Origin: Hyphomicrobiales bacterium | GTDB lineage: Bacteria > Pseudomonadota > Alphaproteobacteria > Rhodospirillales > JACKKN01 | Direction: 5' to 3' | NCBI GenBank assembly: GCA_024236415.1 | Contig: JACKKN010000001.1 | Location: 62,001 to 126,000 of the forward strand | Length of the DNA stretch: 64,000 nucleotides | Part shown: positions 25,802 to 35,622 of the stretch, in pieces | How the letters are laid out: every line of letters begins with the position of its first letter | How positions within the stretch are numbered: the stretch's first letter is position 1 | Notes under the pieces: generated by a model | Databases searched by the model: none | The model's input: only the letters and a program-made list of their open reading frames with translations | What the model was told of the DNA's origin: nothing | Translations under genes and position numbers: made by a program

Positions 25802-27549
25802 TCGATTCCACCTTCTTCGTCGCCACCGAGCCGCAGCGCTACGACCAGTTCATGACCGCCTGGGAGGACTGGCTGGAGAACGCCCTCGCCCGCACCCCCG
25901 CCGACGCCGGCCGCGAGCGGGTCGAGCACACCACCTCCTTCGCCGCCCTGCGGCCGCACTTCGAGCAGGCCTTCAAGGTGTTCGACCGCCTGGACGAGCT
26001 GGACGCCCGCCCGGCCTCGGCCGACGACCTGGTGGCCGGCGAGGCGGGGCCGGCCCTGGTGCTGCGCGGCGACGGCACGGTGGCCGCGGCCAACGCCGCC
26101 GCCCGGGACTCCCTGGGCCTGGCCGCCGGCGCGCCCCTGGACAGCCTGCACCTGTCCCCCGGCGACGCCCAGGCCATCCGCGGCCTGCTGGCGGCGCCCG
26201 ACACGGCGGCCGGCGGCGGCCTGTTCTTCCGCGCCTACGGCGACGACCGGGCGCGGCCCTGGATGATGTCCCTGCGGCCCCTGCGCGGGCCCCTGACCGG
26301 CGGCGACGCCTGGGGCCTGGCGCGCGCCGCCGGAGTGCCCGACGACGCCGGCCTGGCCTCGTTCCTGGACAGCCAGTTCGGCCTGTCGCCCAACGAGGTC
26401 GAGGTGTTCCGCGCCATCTCCTCGGGCCAAACCGTGGCCGACATCGCCGCCGACACCGGGCGCGCCGCCGACACCGTGCGCAAGCACGTGAAGGCGATCC
26501 TGAGGAAGACCGGCATCGGCAGCCAGCGCGACATCATCCTGCTGGGCTATGGCATCGCCCGCCTGGCCCGCGCCGCAGGGCGCGGCGCCCGGGCGGATGC
26601 CGGCCCGGACGGCGGCCCGGACGGCGGCCCGGACGGCGGCACGCGGCCGGCGCGGCCCGGCACCCTGACCCTGCCCGGCGGCCGGCACCTGCCCTACCAC
26701 CTGATCGGCGCCGACGGCGGCCGGCCCTGCCTGTTCCTGCACGGCATGCTGGGCGCCTGCCACCTGCGGCCGCGGGACGTCGACGCCCTGGCGGCGCGCG
26801 GCCTGACCCTGGTGGCGCCCGAGCGCCCCGGCTTCGGCGCCGCCGACCCGGACACCGGCCCGGTGGCGGGATCGCCGCGGCGCCTGGCCCAGGACCTGGG
26901 GCACCTGCTGGACCACCTGGGCATCGCCGCCTGCCCGGTGATCGGGCACCTGGCCGGGCTGCTGTACGCCTTCGCCGCGGCGGCCGAGCTGGGGCCGCGG
27001 ATCACCGCCGTGCTGGGCATCGCCGGCGCCGTGCCCCTGGTGGACCGGCGCCAGATCGAGGTCATGGGCCCGCGCCAGCGGCTGGTGGCCAAGACCGCGC
27101 GCCACACCCCGCGGCTGCTGCCGTTCGTGGTCCGCGCCGGCGCCGCCCTGCTGGCCCGGGGCGGCGAGCGGGCGTTCATGGAGGCGCTGTATGACGAGGG
27201 CACCCTGGACCGGGCCCTGTGCGATTCCGACCCGGCGGTGTTCGACATCCTGCGCCAGGGGTACCTGTTCAGCGTCGCCCAGGGACACGACGCCTTCTGC
27301 CGCGACAGCTACCACGTGGTGCGCGATTGGACACCCCTGGTCGCCGCCCGGACCCTGCCGGTGACCATCCTGCACGGGCGCCACGACCCGGTGGTCGGCA
27401 TCGCCAGCGTGCGCGCCTTCGCCGCCCGCCACCCGCACGTCGCCCTGCGCGAGCTGGCCGACCGCGGCCAACTGATCCTGTACCAGGACGGGGCCCTGGT
27501 GCTGGACGAGCTGGAGGCGCTGATGGCGCGGGCGGAAAGCAACGACTAG
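25798..27549 (+). CDS. LuxR-type regulator fused to a degenerate alpha/beta-hydrolase domain
   Basis: About 583 residues if started at the CTG at 25798 (CTGA overlap with the upstream stop), or 565 from the ATG at 25852. The CTG start restores LIDSTFFVATEPQRYDQF, matching LIRGIYAFVTEP in the upstream paralogue. Numbering from the ATG: PAS-like region about 30-165, LuxR HTH about 175-235 (SPNEVEVFRAISSGQTVADI), a GPDGG repeat linker, and an alpha/beta-hydrolase domain about 270-560. The nucleophile elbow reads GHLAG (365-369), with Leu367 where Ser is expected; the acid region LHGRHDPVVG is present; the usual catalytic His position reads RGQLILYQ. It is probably a ligand-binding rather than hydrolytic domain (inference). 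Confidence 0.8.
   Translation: MIDSTFFVATEPQRYDQFMTAWEDWLENALARTPADAGRERVEHTTSFAALRPHFEQAFKVFDRLDELDARPASADDLVAGEAGPALVLRGDGTVAAANAAARDSLGLAAGAPLDSLHLSPGDAQAIRGLLAAPDTAAGGGLFFRAYGDDRARPWMMSLRPLRGPLTGGDAWGLARAAGVPDDAGLASFLDSQFGLSPNEVEVFRAISSGQTVADIAADTGRAADTVRKHVKAILRKTGIGSQRDIILLGYGIARLARAAGRGARADAGPDGGPDGGPDGGTRPARPGTLTLPGGRHLPYHLIGADGGRPCLFLHGMLGACHLRPRDVDALAARGLTLVAPERPGFGAADPDTGPVAGSPRRLAQDLGHLLDHLGIAACPVIGHLAGLLYAFAAAAELGPRITAVLGIAGAVPLVDRRQIEVMGPRQRLVAKTARHTPRLLPFVVRAGAALLARGGERAFMEALYDEGTLDRALCDSDPAVFDILRQGYLFSVAQGHDAFCRDSYHVVRDWTPLVAARTLPVTILHGRHDPVVGIASVRAFAARHPHVALRELADRGQLILYQDGALVLDELEALMARAESND
26602..26637 (+). repeat. Three tandem 12-bp repeats coding for a GPDG linker
   Basis: GGCCCGGACGGC is repeated exactly three times inside the regulator gene. 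It encodes the flexible Gly-Pro-Asp-Gly linker between the helix-turn-helix and the hydrolase-like domain. Confidence 0.9.
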
Positions 27550-27574
27550 CAGGGTGGCGAAAGACCGTCAGGAC

Positions 27575-27611
27575 CCTTCGAGGCTCGCTCCGCTCGCACC
27601 TCAGGGCGAGG
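27575..27611 (+). repeat. REP-like dispersed repeat, copy 1
   Basis: It begins CCTTCGAGGCTCGCTCCGC and ends CACCTCAGGGCGAGG. The outer parts (CCCT..GAGG and CCTCAGGG) are self-complementary. It resembles intergenic elements I recall from many alphaproteobacterial genomes. A diverged copy lies in opposite orientation at 27628-27663. Confidence 0.6.
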
Positions 27612-27627
27612 TAACCCATTGAAAAAG

Positions 27628-27663
27628 CTCAGCCTAAGGCGCCCGCAACGCGGGCCTCGAAGG
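27628..27663 (-). repeat. REP-like dispersed repeat, copy 2 (inverted)
   Basis: On the minus strand it begins CCTTCGAGGCCCGCGTTGC and ends CTTAGGCTGAG, matching copy 1 in layout. It includes the stem GCCCGC-AAC-GCGGGC (27641-27655), and a run of five T follows on the minus strand, so it may also terminate the Anbu operon. Confidence 0.55.
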
Positions 27664-27700
27664 CGATGATGCCTGGCATGGTGACTGTTTCGGCAGCCCG

Positions 27701-28465
27701 TCAGAGTTCGTGCAGCCAGGGCGGGTCGGGCAGGGCCACGAAGGCCTTCTTCAGGGCCACGGACCAGCGCTGCGCCAGGTCGATGTAGTACAGGTCGTCG
27801 GCGCCGATGCGCCGCCGCGCCGCCACCCGCAGGGTGTCCTTGCGGTACACCATCAGGTCCAGCGGCATGCCGACGCTGAGGTTGCTGCGGGTGGTCGAGT
27901 CCATGGACACCAGGCTCAGCTTGACGGCCCCGGTCAGGTCGATGTCGTGGGACACGGCCCGGTCCAGGATCGGCTTGCCGTACTTGTGCTCGCCGATCTG
28001 GAAGTAGGGGGTGTCGGTGGTGGCCTCGATGAAGTTGCCGGCGGCATAGATCTGGAACATGCGCATGCGCCGGTTGCCGATCTGCCCGGCCAGGATCAGC
28101 GACACGTTGAAGGACTCGTCCCGGGCCTCCAGGGCGGCGCCGTCGGCCTCCCACATCTGGCGCACGGCCTGGCCCACCAGGCGGGTGGCCTGGAACATGG
28201 ACGGCACGGTCATCAGGGTCAGCGGCCGGCCGTGGCCGCCGTCGCCCTCGGCCTCGGCCATCTCGATGCCCTCGTTCAGCAGGTTGACCACGCCCTGGGA
28301 AACGGCCAGGTTGCCGGCGCTCATCAGGGCGATCACCCGCTCGCCGGGCTTTTCCCACACGGTCATCTTGCGGAAGGTCGAGATGTTGTCGACCCCGGCG
28401 TTGGTCCGGGTGTCGGCCAGCATGACCAGCCCCTCGTCCAGGCAAAGGCCAATGCAGTAGGTCAT
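27701..28465 (-). CDS. Anbu-type proteasome-related peptidase (BPH)
   Basis: 254 residues. It begins MTYCIGLCLDEGLVMLADTR, with Thr2 positioned to become the N-terminal nucleophile after Met removal, and TFRKM supplying the Lys expected in beta-subunit folds. The region GAVKLSLVSMDSTTRSNLSVG is typical of the Anbu/BPH family (COG3484). Anbu forms ring-like oligomers related to proteasome beta subunits; peptidase activity is weak or unproven in the literature I know. It is the last gene of the four-gene minus-strand cluster with transglutaminase, alpha-E and circularly permuted ATP-grasp proteins. Confidence 0.93.
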   Translation of the reverse strand: MTYCIGLCLDEGLVMLADTRTNAGVDNISTFRKMTVWEKPGERVIALMSAGNLAVSQGVVNLLNEGIEMAEAEGDGGHGRPLTLMTVPSMFQATRLVGQAVRQMWEADGAALEARDESFNVSLILAGQIGNRRMRMFQIYAAGNFIEATTDTPYFQIGEHKYGKPILDRAVSHDIDLTGAVKLSLVSMDSTTRSNLSVGMPLDLMVYRKDTLRVAARRRIGADDLYYIDLAQRWSVALKKAFVALPDPPWLHEL

Positions 28466-28496
28466 GTGCGTGTCCGCCTTTCCGTCAGCCGATCGG

Positions 28497-29345
28497 TCAT
28501 GATTGCGCCTGTTCGCCGGCCTGGGTGACCGAGACCCGCACGCGCAGGCGCTCGTCGCCGCCGCCCCGGCGCAGGCCGCGGATGGGCGCCGCCTCGCGGT
28601 AGTCCAGGCCGTGGGCCAGGCGCACGTAGGCGTCCGTGGGGCACTGCCGGTTGGCGGCGTCGAAGCCGACCCAGCCCAGGCCCTCGACGTGGACCTCGGC
28701 CCAGGCGTGGCTGGCGTCGTGGATGGTGTCGTGGTCGCGCGGCGGCGCCGCGTCCCCGCCGTGGCCGTTGCCGGCCATCAGGTAGCCGCTGACGTAGCGC
28801 GCCGGCAGGTCCAGCAGGCGGGCGCCGGTGATGAACGCATGGGCGTGGTCCTGGCACACGCCATGGCCGTGGGCCAGGGCCTGGGCCGCCGTGGTAGTAA
28901 CCGAGGTCTCGCCGGCGCGGTAGTCGATGGCGTCGCGCACCCGGTTCATCAGGGCGTGCGCCCGCTCGACCCCGTCGGCGATGCCGTCCAGGCCGGCGAC
29001 CAGGTCGCGCAGGGCGTCGTCGGGCCGGGTCAGCTCGGTCGGGCGCAGGTACAGGACCAGCGGGAACCGGTCCGGCAGCGGCGGCAGCACGCCGTTGGTG
29101 TCGGTGGTCTCGACCTCGCCGGCGACCCGGATCACGGTCTCGTCGTGGTCGACGTCGATGACCAGGGTGTGCGTCAGGTTGCCGAAGCTGTCCTCGAAGG
29201 CGGTCAGGGTGCCGGCGGCGAAGATGTGCCAGGACAGGACCCGCTGCGCCGCGTGGTCGCGCGGCGTCAGGCGCAGGCTCTGGATGGTGTAGCCCACGGG
29301 GTTTTCGTAGCCGTAGCGGGTTTCGTGCTCGACGCGCAGTCGCAT
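28497..29345 (-). CDS. Transglutaminase-like cysteine peptidase of the Anbu cluster
   Basis: 282 residues. An N-terminal beta-rich domain (about 1-105, starting MRLRVEHETRYGYENPVGY) is followed by the transglutaminase core with C164 (GHGVCQDHAH), H213 (ASHAWAEVHV) and D229 (GWVGFDAANR): a complete catalytic triad. Such proteins cleave or form amide bonds. In this conserved cluster they are thought to process a peptide tag built by the ATP-grasp enzyme, which is a published hypothesis rather than shown here. It lies 21 bases after the alpha-E gene. Confidence 0.92.
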   Translation of the reverse strand: MRLRVEHETRYGYENPVGYTIQSLRLTPRDHAAQRVLSWHIFAAGTLTAFEDSFGNLTHTLVIDVDHDETVIRVAGEVETTDTNGVLPPLPDRFPLVLYLRPTELTRPDDALRDLVAGLDGIADGVERAHALMNRVRDAIDYRAGETSVTTTAAQALAHGHGVCQDHAHAFITGARLLDLPARYVSGYLMAGNGHGGDAAPPRDHDTIHDASHAWAEVHVEGLGWVGFDAANRQCPTDAYVRLAHGLDYREAAPIRGLRRGGGDERLRVRVSVTQAGEQAQS

Positions 29346-29366
29346 GGTTCGCCGGTCCGGATGGAA

Positions 29367-30320
29367 TCAGGTGCCAGCGAAAAGATAATTGCGCTCGATC
29401 TCGTTGCCCAGCCGATTGTTGCGGGAAATGAAATCGGTCAGGAACTCGTGCAGCCCCTGCTGGAAGACGTCCTCGGCGACGGCGAACTTGAGCGACGAAT
29501 ACAGGCGCCCCGCCTGGCGGTGGCAGGGGTGGCGCCGGCCGTGGGCCTCGGCCAGGATCTCCAGCGTGGTGGTGATCTCGCGCAGGCAGGTGATCAGGGA
29601 CCGGGGCATCTCCTCGCGCAGGATCAGGAACTCGGCGATGTTCCACGGCCGGGGGTTCTCGCTGTACACCCAATGATACCCGCCCAGGGCCGACACGGCG
29701 CGCAGGATCGTGGTCCACTGGTAATAGTCGACGCCGCCGCCCACCTCGGCCATGTCGGGCAGCAGGATGTGGTACTTCACGTCCAGGATCCGGGCCGTGT
29801 TGTCGGCGCGCTCGACGAAGGTGCCGAGGCGGGTGAAATGGTAGGCCTCGTCGCGGATCATGGTGCCGGCCAGGCTGCCGCGGAACATGGACGAGCGGTC
29901 CTTGATCCAGTCCAGCAGGGGCCGGAAGTCGCGGTTCTCGGCGGCGGCGCGCCAGTTGTCCTCGAACGCCAGCCAGGTGTCGTTCAGGGCCTCCCACATC
30001 TCCGATGTGATGGCGTTGCGCACGGCGCGGCCGCTGTCCCGCGCCGTCTTGATGCACGAATAGATGCTGGACGGGTTGCGCTCGGACCGGCCGATGAACT
30101 CGATCACGTTGCGCGCGTTGACGGCCCGCCCGGTCTGCTCGAACAGGGGCTCGATGCCGGCGTTGACCAGGGTCGAGCGCCATTCGCTGCGGTGCCGCTT
30201 GCCCGACTGGTCGGGCATCATGGCCATGCGGATGCCGACCTCCAGAATGCGCGCCAGGTTCTCGGCCCGCTCCATGTAGCGCGCCAGCCAGTACAGGTTG
30301 TCGGCGGTGCGGCTCAGCAT
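29367..30320 (-). CDS. Alpha-E domain protein of the Anbu cluster
   Basis: 317 residues, mostly helical, opening MLSRTADNLYWLARYMERAE, the signature of the Alpha-E family (DUF403). It contains SLAGTMIRDEAYHFTRLGTF and VDYYQWTTILRAVSALGGYHW. Its function is unknown; it is always found with a circularly permuted ATP-grasp protein and a transglutaminase, suggesting a joint peptide-modifying pathway. It lies 19 bases after the ATP-grasp gene. Confidence 0.92.
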   Translation of the reverse strand: MLSRTADNLYWLARYMERAENLARILEVGIRMAMMPDQSGKRHRSEWRSTLVNAGIEPLFEQTGRAVNARNVIEFIGRSERNPSSIYSCIKTARDSGRAVRNAITSEMWEALNDTWLAFEDNWRAAAENRDFRPLLDWIKDRSSMFRGSLAGTMIRDEAYHFTRLGTFVERADNTARILDVKYHILLPDMAEVGGGVDYYQWTTILRAVSALGGYHWVYSENPRPWNIAEFLILREEMPRSLITCLREITTTLEILAEAHGRRHPCHRQAGRLYSSLKFAVAEDVFQQGLHEFLTDFISRNNRLGNEIERNYLFAGT

Positions 30321-30339
30321 GTCCGGCCTCCGGTCGCGC

Positions 30340-31755
30340 TCATTGGCTCAGCACCCAGGTGTCCTTGGTGCCCCCGCCCTGGGACGAGTTGACCACCAGC
30401 GAGCCCGAGCGCAGGGCGACCCGGGTCAGCCCGCCCTTGACGATGCGCACGTTCTTGCCCGACAGGACGAAGGGGCGGAAATCCACGTGCCGCGGCGCGA
30501 TGCCGTTCTCGACGAAGGTCGGGCAGGTGCTGAGCGCCAGGGTCGGCTGGGCGATGTAGTTGCAGGGGTTGGCCTTGATCCGGGCGGCGAACTCCTCGCG
30601 CTCGCGCTTGCTGGCGGCGGGCCCCACCAGCATGCCGTAGCCGCCCGACCCGTGCACCTCCTTGACCACCAGCTCGGGCAGGTGCTCCAGCACGTAGGCG
30701 CAGTCGTCCTCGGCCTCGCAGCGCCAGGTGGGCACGTTCTTCAGGATCGGCTCCTCGTCCAGGTAGAAGCGGATCATGTCGGGGACATAGGTGTAGACCG
30801 CCTTGTCGTCGGCGATGCCGGTGCCCACGGCGTTGGCGATGGCGACCCGGCCGCTGCGGTACACGTTCATCAGGCCGGGCACACCCAGCACGCTGTCGGG
30901 GTTGAACACCAGGGGGTCCAGGAAGGCGTCGTCGACCCGGCGGTAGATCACGTCGACCCGCTGCGGGCCCCGGGTGGTGCGCATGAAGACGGTGTCGTCC
31001 TTGACGAACAGGTCCTGGCCCTCGACCAGCTCGACCCCCATCTTGTCGGCCAGGAACGAATGCTCGAAATAGGCGCTGTTGAACCGCCCCGGGGTCATCA
31101 CCGCCACGGTGGGCGTGCCGTCGCAGCAGGCCGGCGCCGCGTCGCACAGGGTTTCCAGCAGCTCGTCGGGATAGGTCTCGACCGGCGCCACGCTGTGGCT
31201 GGCGAACAGGTCGGGGAACAGGCGCATCATGATCTCCCGGTTCTCCAGCATGTAGGAGACGCCGGACGGCGTGCGCGCGTTGTCCTCCAGGACGTAGAAG
31301 TCGTTCTCGCCGACCCGCACCAGGTCGACCCCGGCGATGTGGGTGTAGGTGTCGCCCGGCACCCGCACCCCCTGCATCTCGGGCAGGTAGAAGTCGTTGG
31401 TCAGCACGAACCGTTCCGGCAGCACCCCGGCGCGCAGGATCTCCTGGTCGTGGTACAGGTCGGCCAGGAACATGTTCAGCACCCGCACCCGCTGCTCCAG
31501 GCCGGCCTCCAGGAAACCCCATTCCTCCTTGCTGAGGATGCGCGGGATCAGGTCGAAGGGGATCAGCCGCTCGGGGTTGCCGCCGTCGCCGTAAACGGCG
31601 AAGGTGATGCCCAGGCGCCGGAACAGGACCTCGGCCTCGCGGCGCTTCAGGTTGAAGTGGTCGGGCGGAGTCCAGTGCAGCCAGTCCGACAGGCCGTGGT
31701 AGGCCTCGCGGATGCTGTCGTCGCCCGCGTTCATCTCGTCGAAAGCTCGGTCCAA
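30340..31755 (-). CDS. Circularly permuted type 2 ATP-grasp protein
   Basis: About 471 residues from a TTG at 31753-31755, which gives the family-like opening DRAFDEMNAGDDSIREAYHG; an ATG at 31732-31734 is the alternative. Family motifs (DUF404/407) include YLPEMQGVRVPGDTYTHIAG, LVRVGENDFYVLEDN, the ATP-binding VVKEVHGSGGYGMLVGP and HVDFRPFVLSGK. ATP-grasp enzymes ligate carboxylates to amines; here it is proposed to build a short peptide together with the alpha-E protein. It is the first gene of the Anbu cluster, behind an AT-rich region containing a palindrome and direct repeats. Confidence 0.92.
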   Translation of the reverse strand: MDRAFDEMNAGDDSIREAYHGLSDWLHWTPPDHFNLKRREAEVLFRRLGITFAVYGDGGNPERLIPFDLIPRILSKEEWGFLEAGLEQRVRVLNMFLADLYHDQEILRAGVLPERFVLTNDFYLPEMQGVRVPGDTYTHIAGVDLVRVGENDFYVLEDNARTPSGVSYMLENREIMMRLFPDLFASHSVAPVETYPDELLETLCDAAPACCDGTPTVAVMTPGRFNSAYFEHSFLADKMGVELVEGQDLFVKDDTVFMRTTRGPQRVDVIYRRVDDAFLDPLVFNPDSVLGVPGLMNVYRSGRVAIANAVGTGIADDKAVYTYVPDMIRFYLDEEPILKNVPTWRCEAEDDCAYVLEHLPELVVKEVHGSGGYGMLVGPAASKREREEFAARIKANPCNYIAQPTLALSTCPTFVENGIAPRHVDFRPFVLSGKNVRIVKGGLTRVALRSGSLVVNSSQGGGTKDTWVLSQ

Positions 31756-31882
31756 CCTTCGGCCTTTCCGCTCCTGATCTCCCCGCGCACCATGTCTGGT
31801 GGGCGTTGGTTTCCCTCGCAAGGGCCGTGCCACCCGGCAAGGCCTTGGAATCACAGACAGGAAGGGAACTCACGCCGCGCAG

Positions 31883-31934
31883 ATTTTGCGCAAAATTTCC
31901 GCAACGTATTTCAGTTGACCAAAATTTATGCAAC
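31883..31934. promoter_or_regulatory. Candidate operator region of the Anbu cluster
   Basis: A perfect 14-bp palindrome ATTTTGCGCAAAAT (31883-31896) overlaps the first of two direct repeats, CAAAATTTCCGCAAC (31891-31905) and CAAAATTTATGCAAC (31920-31934), 29 bases apart. The block is much more AT-rich than its surroundings and lies 128-180 bases upstream of the cluster's first gene, just after dtd. Confidence 0.5.
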
Positions 31935-31953
31935 TGTGCGGGGCGCCGCGGTT

Positions 31954-32436
31954 CTACCGCTCGCGGGTGTCCATCCAGATGGTCACCGGGCCGTCGTTGA
32001 CCAGGGCCACGTGCATGTGGGCGGCGAAAGTGCCGGTCTCCACCGGCACGCCCTCGCGGCGCAGGGCGTCGCAGAACAGGTCGTACAGGCGCGCGCCCTC
32101 CTTGGGGTCGGCGGCGGCCGAGAAGCCGGGCCGGTTGCCGCGGCGCCAGTCGGCGGCCAGGGTGAACTGGCTGACCACCAGGGCGCCGCCGCCCGTGTCG
32201 CGGAGCGAGCGGTTCATCTTGCCGTGGTCGTCGGCGAACACGCGCAGGGCCGCCACCTTGCGCGCCAGGAAGGCCACGTCCTCGTCGGTGTCGCCGCGCA
32301 TGGCGCAGACCAGGACCAGCAGCCCCGGCCCGATGGCCCCCACGGGGCTCTCGATGGGGTCCTCGCGAGGCACGCCGGTATCCAGGTGGTCGACCCGCAC
32401 CTGGGCCTCGGTGACCCGCTGCAGCAGCGCCCGCAC
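31954..32436 (-). CDS. dtd: D-aminoacyl-tRNA deacylase
   Basis: 160 residues from a GTG at 32434-32436 (VRALLQRVTEAQVRVD). Family motifs are visible: VSQFTLAADWRRGNRPGF contains the SQxT motif, and VALVNDGPVTIWMDT carries the NxGPVT motif. Dtd hydrolyses D-aminoacyl-tRNAs, including D-Tyr-tRNA and Gly-tRNA-Ala. It lies 25 bases after argG, probably on the same transcript. Confidence 0.95.
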   Translation of the reverse strand: MRALLQRVTEAQVRVDHLDTGVPREDPIESPVGAIGPGLLVLVCAMRGDTDEDVAFLARKVAALRVFADDHGKMNRSLRDTGGGALVVSQFTLAADWRRGNRPGFSAAADPKEGARLYDLFCDALRREGVPVETGTFAAHMHVALVNDGPVTIWMDTRER

Positions 32437-32461
32437 CCGCAGCCCCCCCGGCGCCGCCGGC

Positions 32462-33676
<1,215 letters not shown>

Positions 33677-33794
33677 GACACGATGCCTTTCCCGTGGTTT
33701 GGAGGGTTCCAATGCGACAGGCGGCGCAGTATAGGCCAATTGCCGGGCGGGGCAAGACGGGCTACCGTTCCGGCGCCGCCGGAGGAAACCCGCC

Positions 33795-34901
33795 ATGACC
33801 CTCGCCGACCTGCCCACCCCCTGCCTGGTCCTGGACCGCCCCAAGGTGGCCGCCAACTGCGCCCGCATGGCGGCCCGGGCCGGGGTCCTCGGGGTCCGCC
33901 TGCGCCCGCACCTGAAGACGGCGAAGAGCGCCGAGGTCGGGCGCCTGGCCCATGGCGGCGAACCCGGGCCGATCACCGTGTCGACCCTGCGCGAGGCCGA
34001 GCATTTCCTGGACCGGGGCTTCTGCGACATCACCTACGCCGTGGGAATCACGCCCGACAAGCTGGACCGGGCGGCGGCGCTGACGGCCCGCGGCGCCGAC
34101 CTGACGGTGCTCACCGACGAGCCGGCGGCGGCCAAGGCCCTGGCCGGCCACGGGGCCCCGTTCAAGGTGCTGGTCGAAGTGGACTGCGGCGGCGGGCGCG
34201 GCGGGGTGGACCCGGGCGGCGAGGCCCTGCTGGCGGTGGCGGCACCCCTGGGCGCGGCGGGGATCCTGGCCGGGGTGCTGACCCACGCCGGGCAGTCCTA
34301 CCGCTGCCGCGCGCCGGGCGAGATCGCCGCCGTGGCCGAGGTCGAGCGGGCCGCGGTGACCGCCGCCGCCGCCCGCCTGCGCGCCGCCGGCCATGCCTGC
34401 CCGGTGGTCAGCGTCGGCTCCACCCCCACGGCCCTGTTCGCGGAAAGCCTGGACGGGGTGACCGAGATGCGGCCCGGGGTCTACACCCTGATGGACCTGT
34501 ACCAGGCCTCGATCGGCGTCTGCGCCGTCGCGGACATCGCCGTCTCGGTCCTGGCCACGGTGATCCACCACCGCGACGACGCCATCCTGGTGGACGCCGG
34601 CGGCCTGGCCCTGTCCATGGACCGGTCCACGGCCAAGGGCCCGCGCGACTACGGCCTGGGCCTGGCCTGCGCCCTGGACGGCACCCCCGAGGACGGCCTG
34701 GTGGTGGCGGCCACCAACCAGGAGCACGGGTTCCTGCGCGCCGCCGCCGGGCCGCCGCCGTTCGGCCGCTTCCCCGTGGGGTCGCGGCTGCGCATCCTGC
34801 CCAACCACGCCTGCATGACCGCCGCCGCCCACGACCACTACCACGTCATCGACGGCGGCACCCGGGTGATGGCGCGGTGGGAACGCTGCAACGGGTGGTA
34901 G
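33795..34901 (+). CDS. DSD1-family PLP enzyme (D-threonine aldolase / D-serine dehydratase-like)
   Basis: 368 residues, behind GGAGGAAA. The alanine-racemase-like barrel starts LPTPCLVLDRPKVAANCARM, with the PLP lysine in LRPHLKTAKSAE. The C-terminal beta domain has the metal-ligand motif LPNHACMTAAAHDHYHV (His and Cys), typical of the D-serine dehydratase-like domain. Enzymes of this family cleave D-threonine or D-3-hydroxy amino acids, or dehydrate D-serine; the substrate cannot be told. It is a stand-alone gene divergent from argG. Confidence 0.88.
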   Translation: MTLADLPTPCLVLDRPKVAANCARMAARAGVLGVRLRPHLKTAKSAEVGRLAHGGEPGPITVSTLREAEHFLDRGFCDITYAVGITPDKLDRAAALTARGADLTVLTDEPAAAKALAGHGAPFKVLVEVDCGGGRGGVDPGGEALLAVAAPLGAAGILAGVLTHAGQSYRCRAPGEIAAVAEVERAAVTAAAARLRAAGHACPVVSVGSTPTALFAESLDGVTEMRPGVYTLMDLYQASIGVCAVADIAVSVLATVIHHRDDAILVDAGGLALSMDRSTAKGPRDYGLGLACALDGTPEDGLVVAATNQEHGFLRAAAGPPPFGRFPVGSRLRILPNHACMTAAAHDHYHVIDGGTRVMARWERCNGW

Positions 34902-34917
34902 GAGGGTCGGCGGCCGC

Positions 34918-35556
34918 CTAGTCCGCGGCCAGCCACTGTTCCAGCAGCGGCGCCAGGGCGCCGAGCGGCCGGTAGCCGACGGTCAGGTAGCCCCACTGGT
35001 CGCCCTCGGGCGTGCCCTGGCGGCAGACCACGGTGGGGAACCCGGTGACCCCCAGCGAGCGGGCGTAGGTGAAATCGGCCATGGTGGCGGCGCGGATGTT
35101 GGGGTCGTTGAAGGCATCCAGGAAGGTGTCCCGGGGCAGGCCGAAGGGCGCCGCCAGGTCGGCCAGCACCCCGCCGTCGGTCACGTCCCGGCCCTCGGCG
35201 TAGAAGGCCCGGTGCAGGGCGACGAAGTAGGGCACCGCCGCCTCGGGGCTGGCGGTGCGCAGGATGACCACGGCGCGGCAGGCGGGCTCGGTGTCATAGA
35301 CGAAGCCGTCGCGCTCGAAGAAGGTGAAGTCGAAGGGCTGGCCCGAGGCCTTGTGCACCTCCTCCCAGTGGTGGCGCACGTATTCCTTGGACCGGTCGTC
35401 CATGGCCCGGGTCTCGCCGGCGCGCAGGCCGCCGGTGACCACGGTCAGCCGCGCCCGCCCGCGCGCCATCTCGGCCATGCCCTCCAGCGCCGGGGAAAAG
35501 CCCCAGCACCACGAGCACATGGGATCGCCGACGAAGATGATCTCCTTGTCGTCCAT
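34918..35556 (-). CDS. DsbA-family (FrnE-like) thioredoxin-fold protein
   Basis: About 212 residues from the ATG at 35554-35556; another ATG three codons upstream is possible. The CxxC active site is DPMCSWCWGFSP, close to the N-terminus, with no signal peptide, so it is probably cytosolic. The thioredoxin-fold cis-Pro region is SLGVTGFPTVVCRQG. Members of this COG3531-like group act as disulfide oxidoreductases or isomerases; the partner is unknown. It is convergent with the D-threonine-aldolase-like gene (17 bases between stops). Confidence 0.88.
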   Translation of the reverse strand: MDDKEIIFVGDPMCSWCWGFSPALEGMAEMARGRARLTVVTGGLRAGETRAMDDRSKEYVRHHWEEVHKASGQPFDFTFFERDGFVYDTEPACRAVVILRTASPEAAVPYFVALHRAFYAEGRDVTDGGVLADLAAPFGLPRDTFLDAFNDPNIRAATMADFTYARSLGVTGFPTVVCRQGTPEGDQWGYLTVGYRPLGALAPLLEQWLAAD

Positions 35557-35622
35557 GGCGGCCACTGTACCACGAATCGGGCGGTCAGGGGGTCACGGAT
35601 GGGTGAGGCGCGGACTGTTCCG

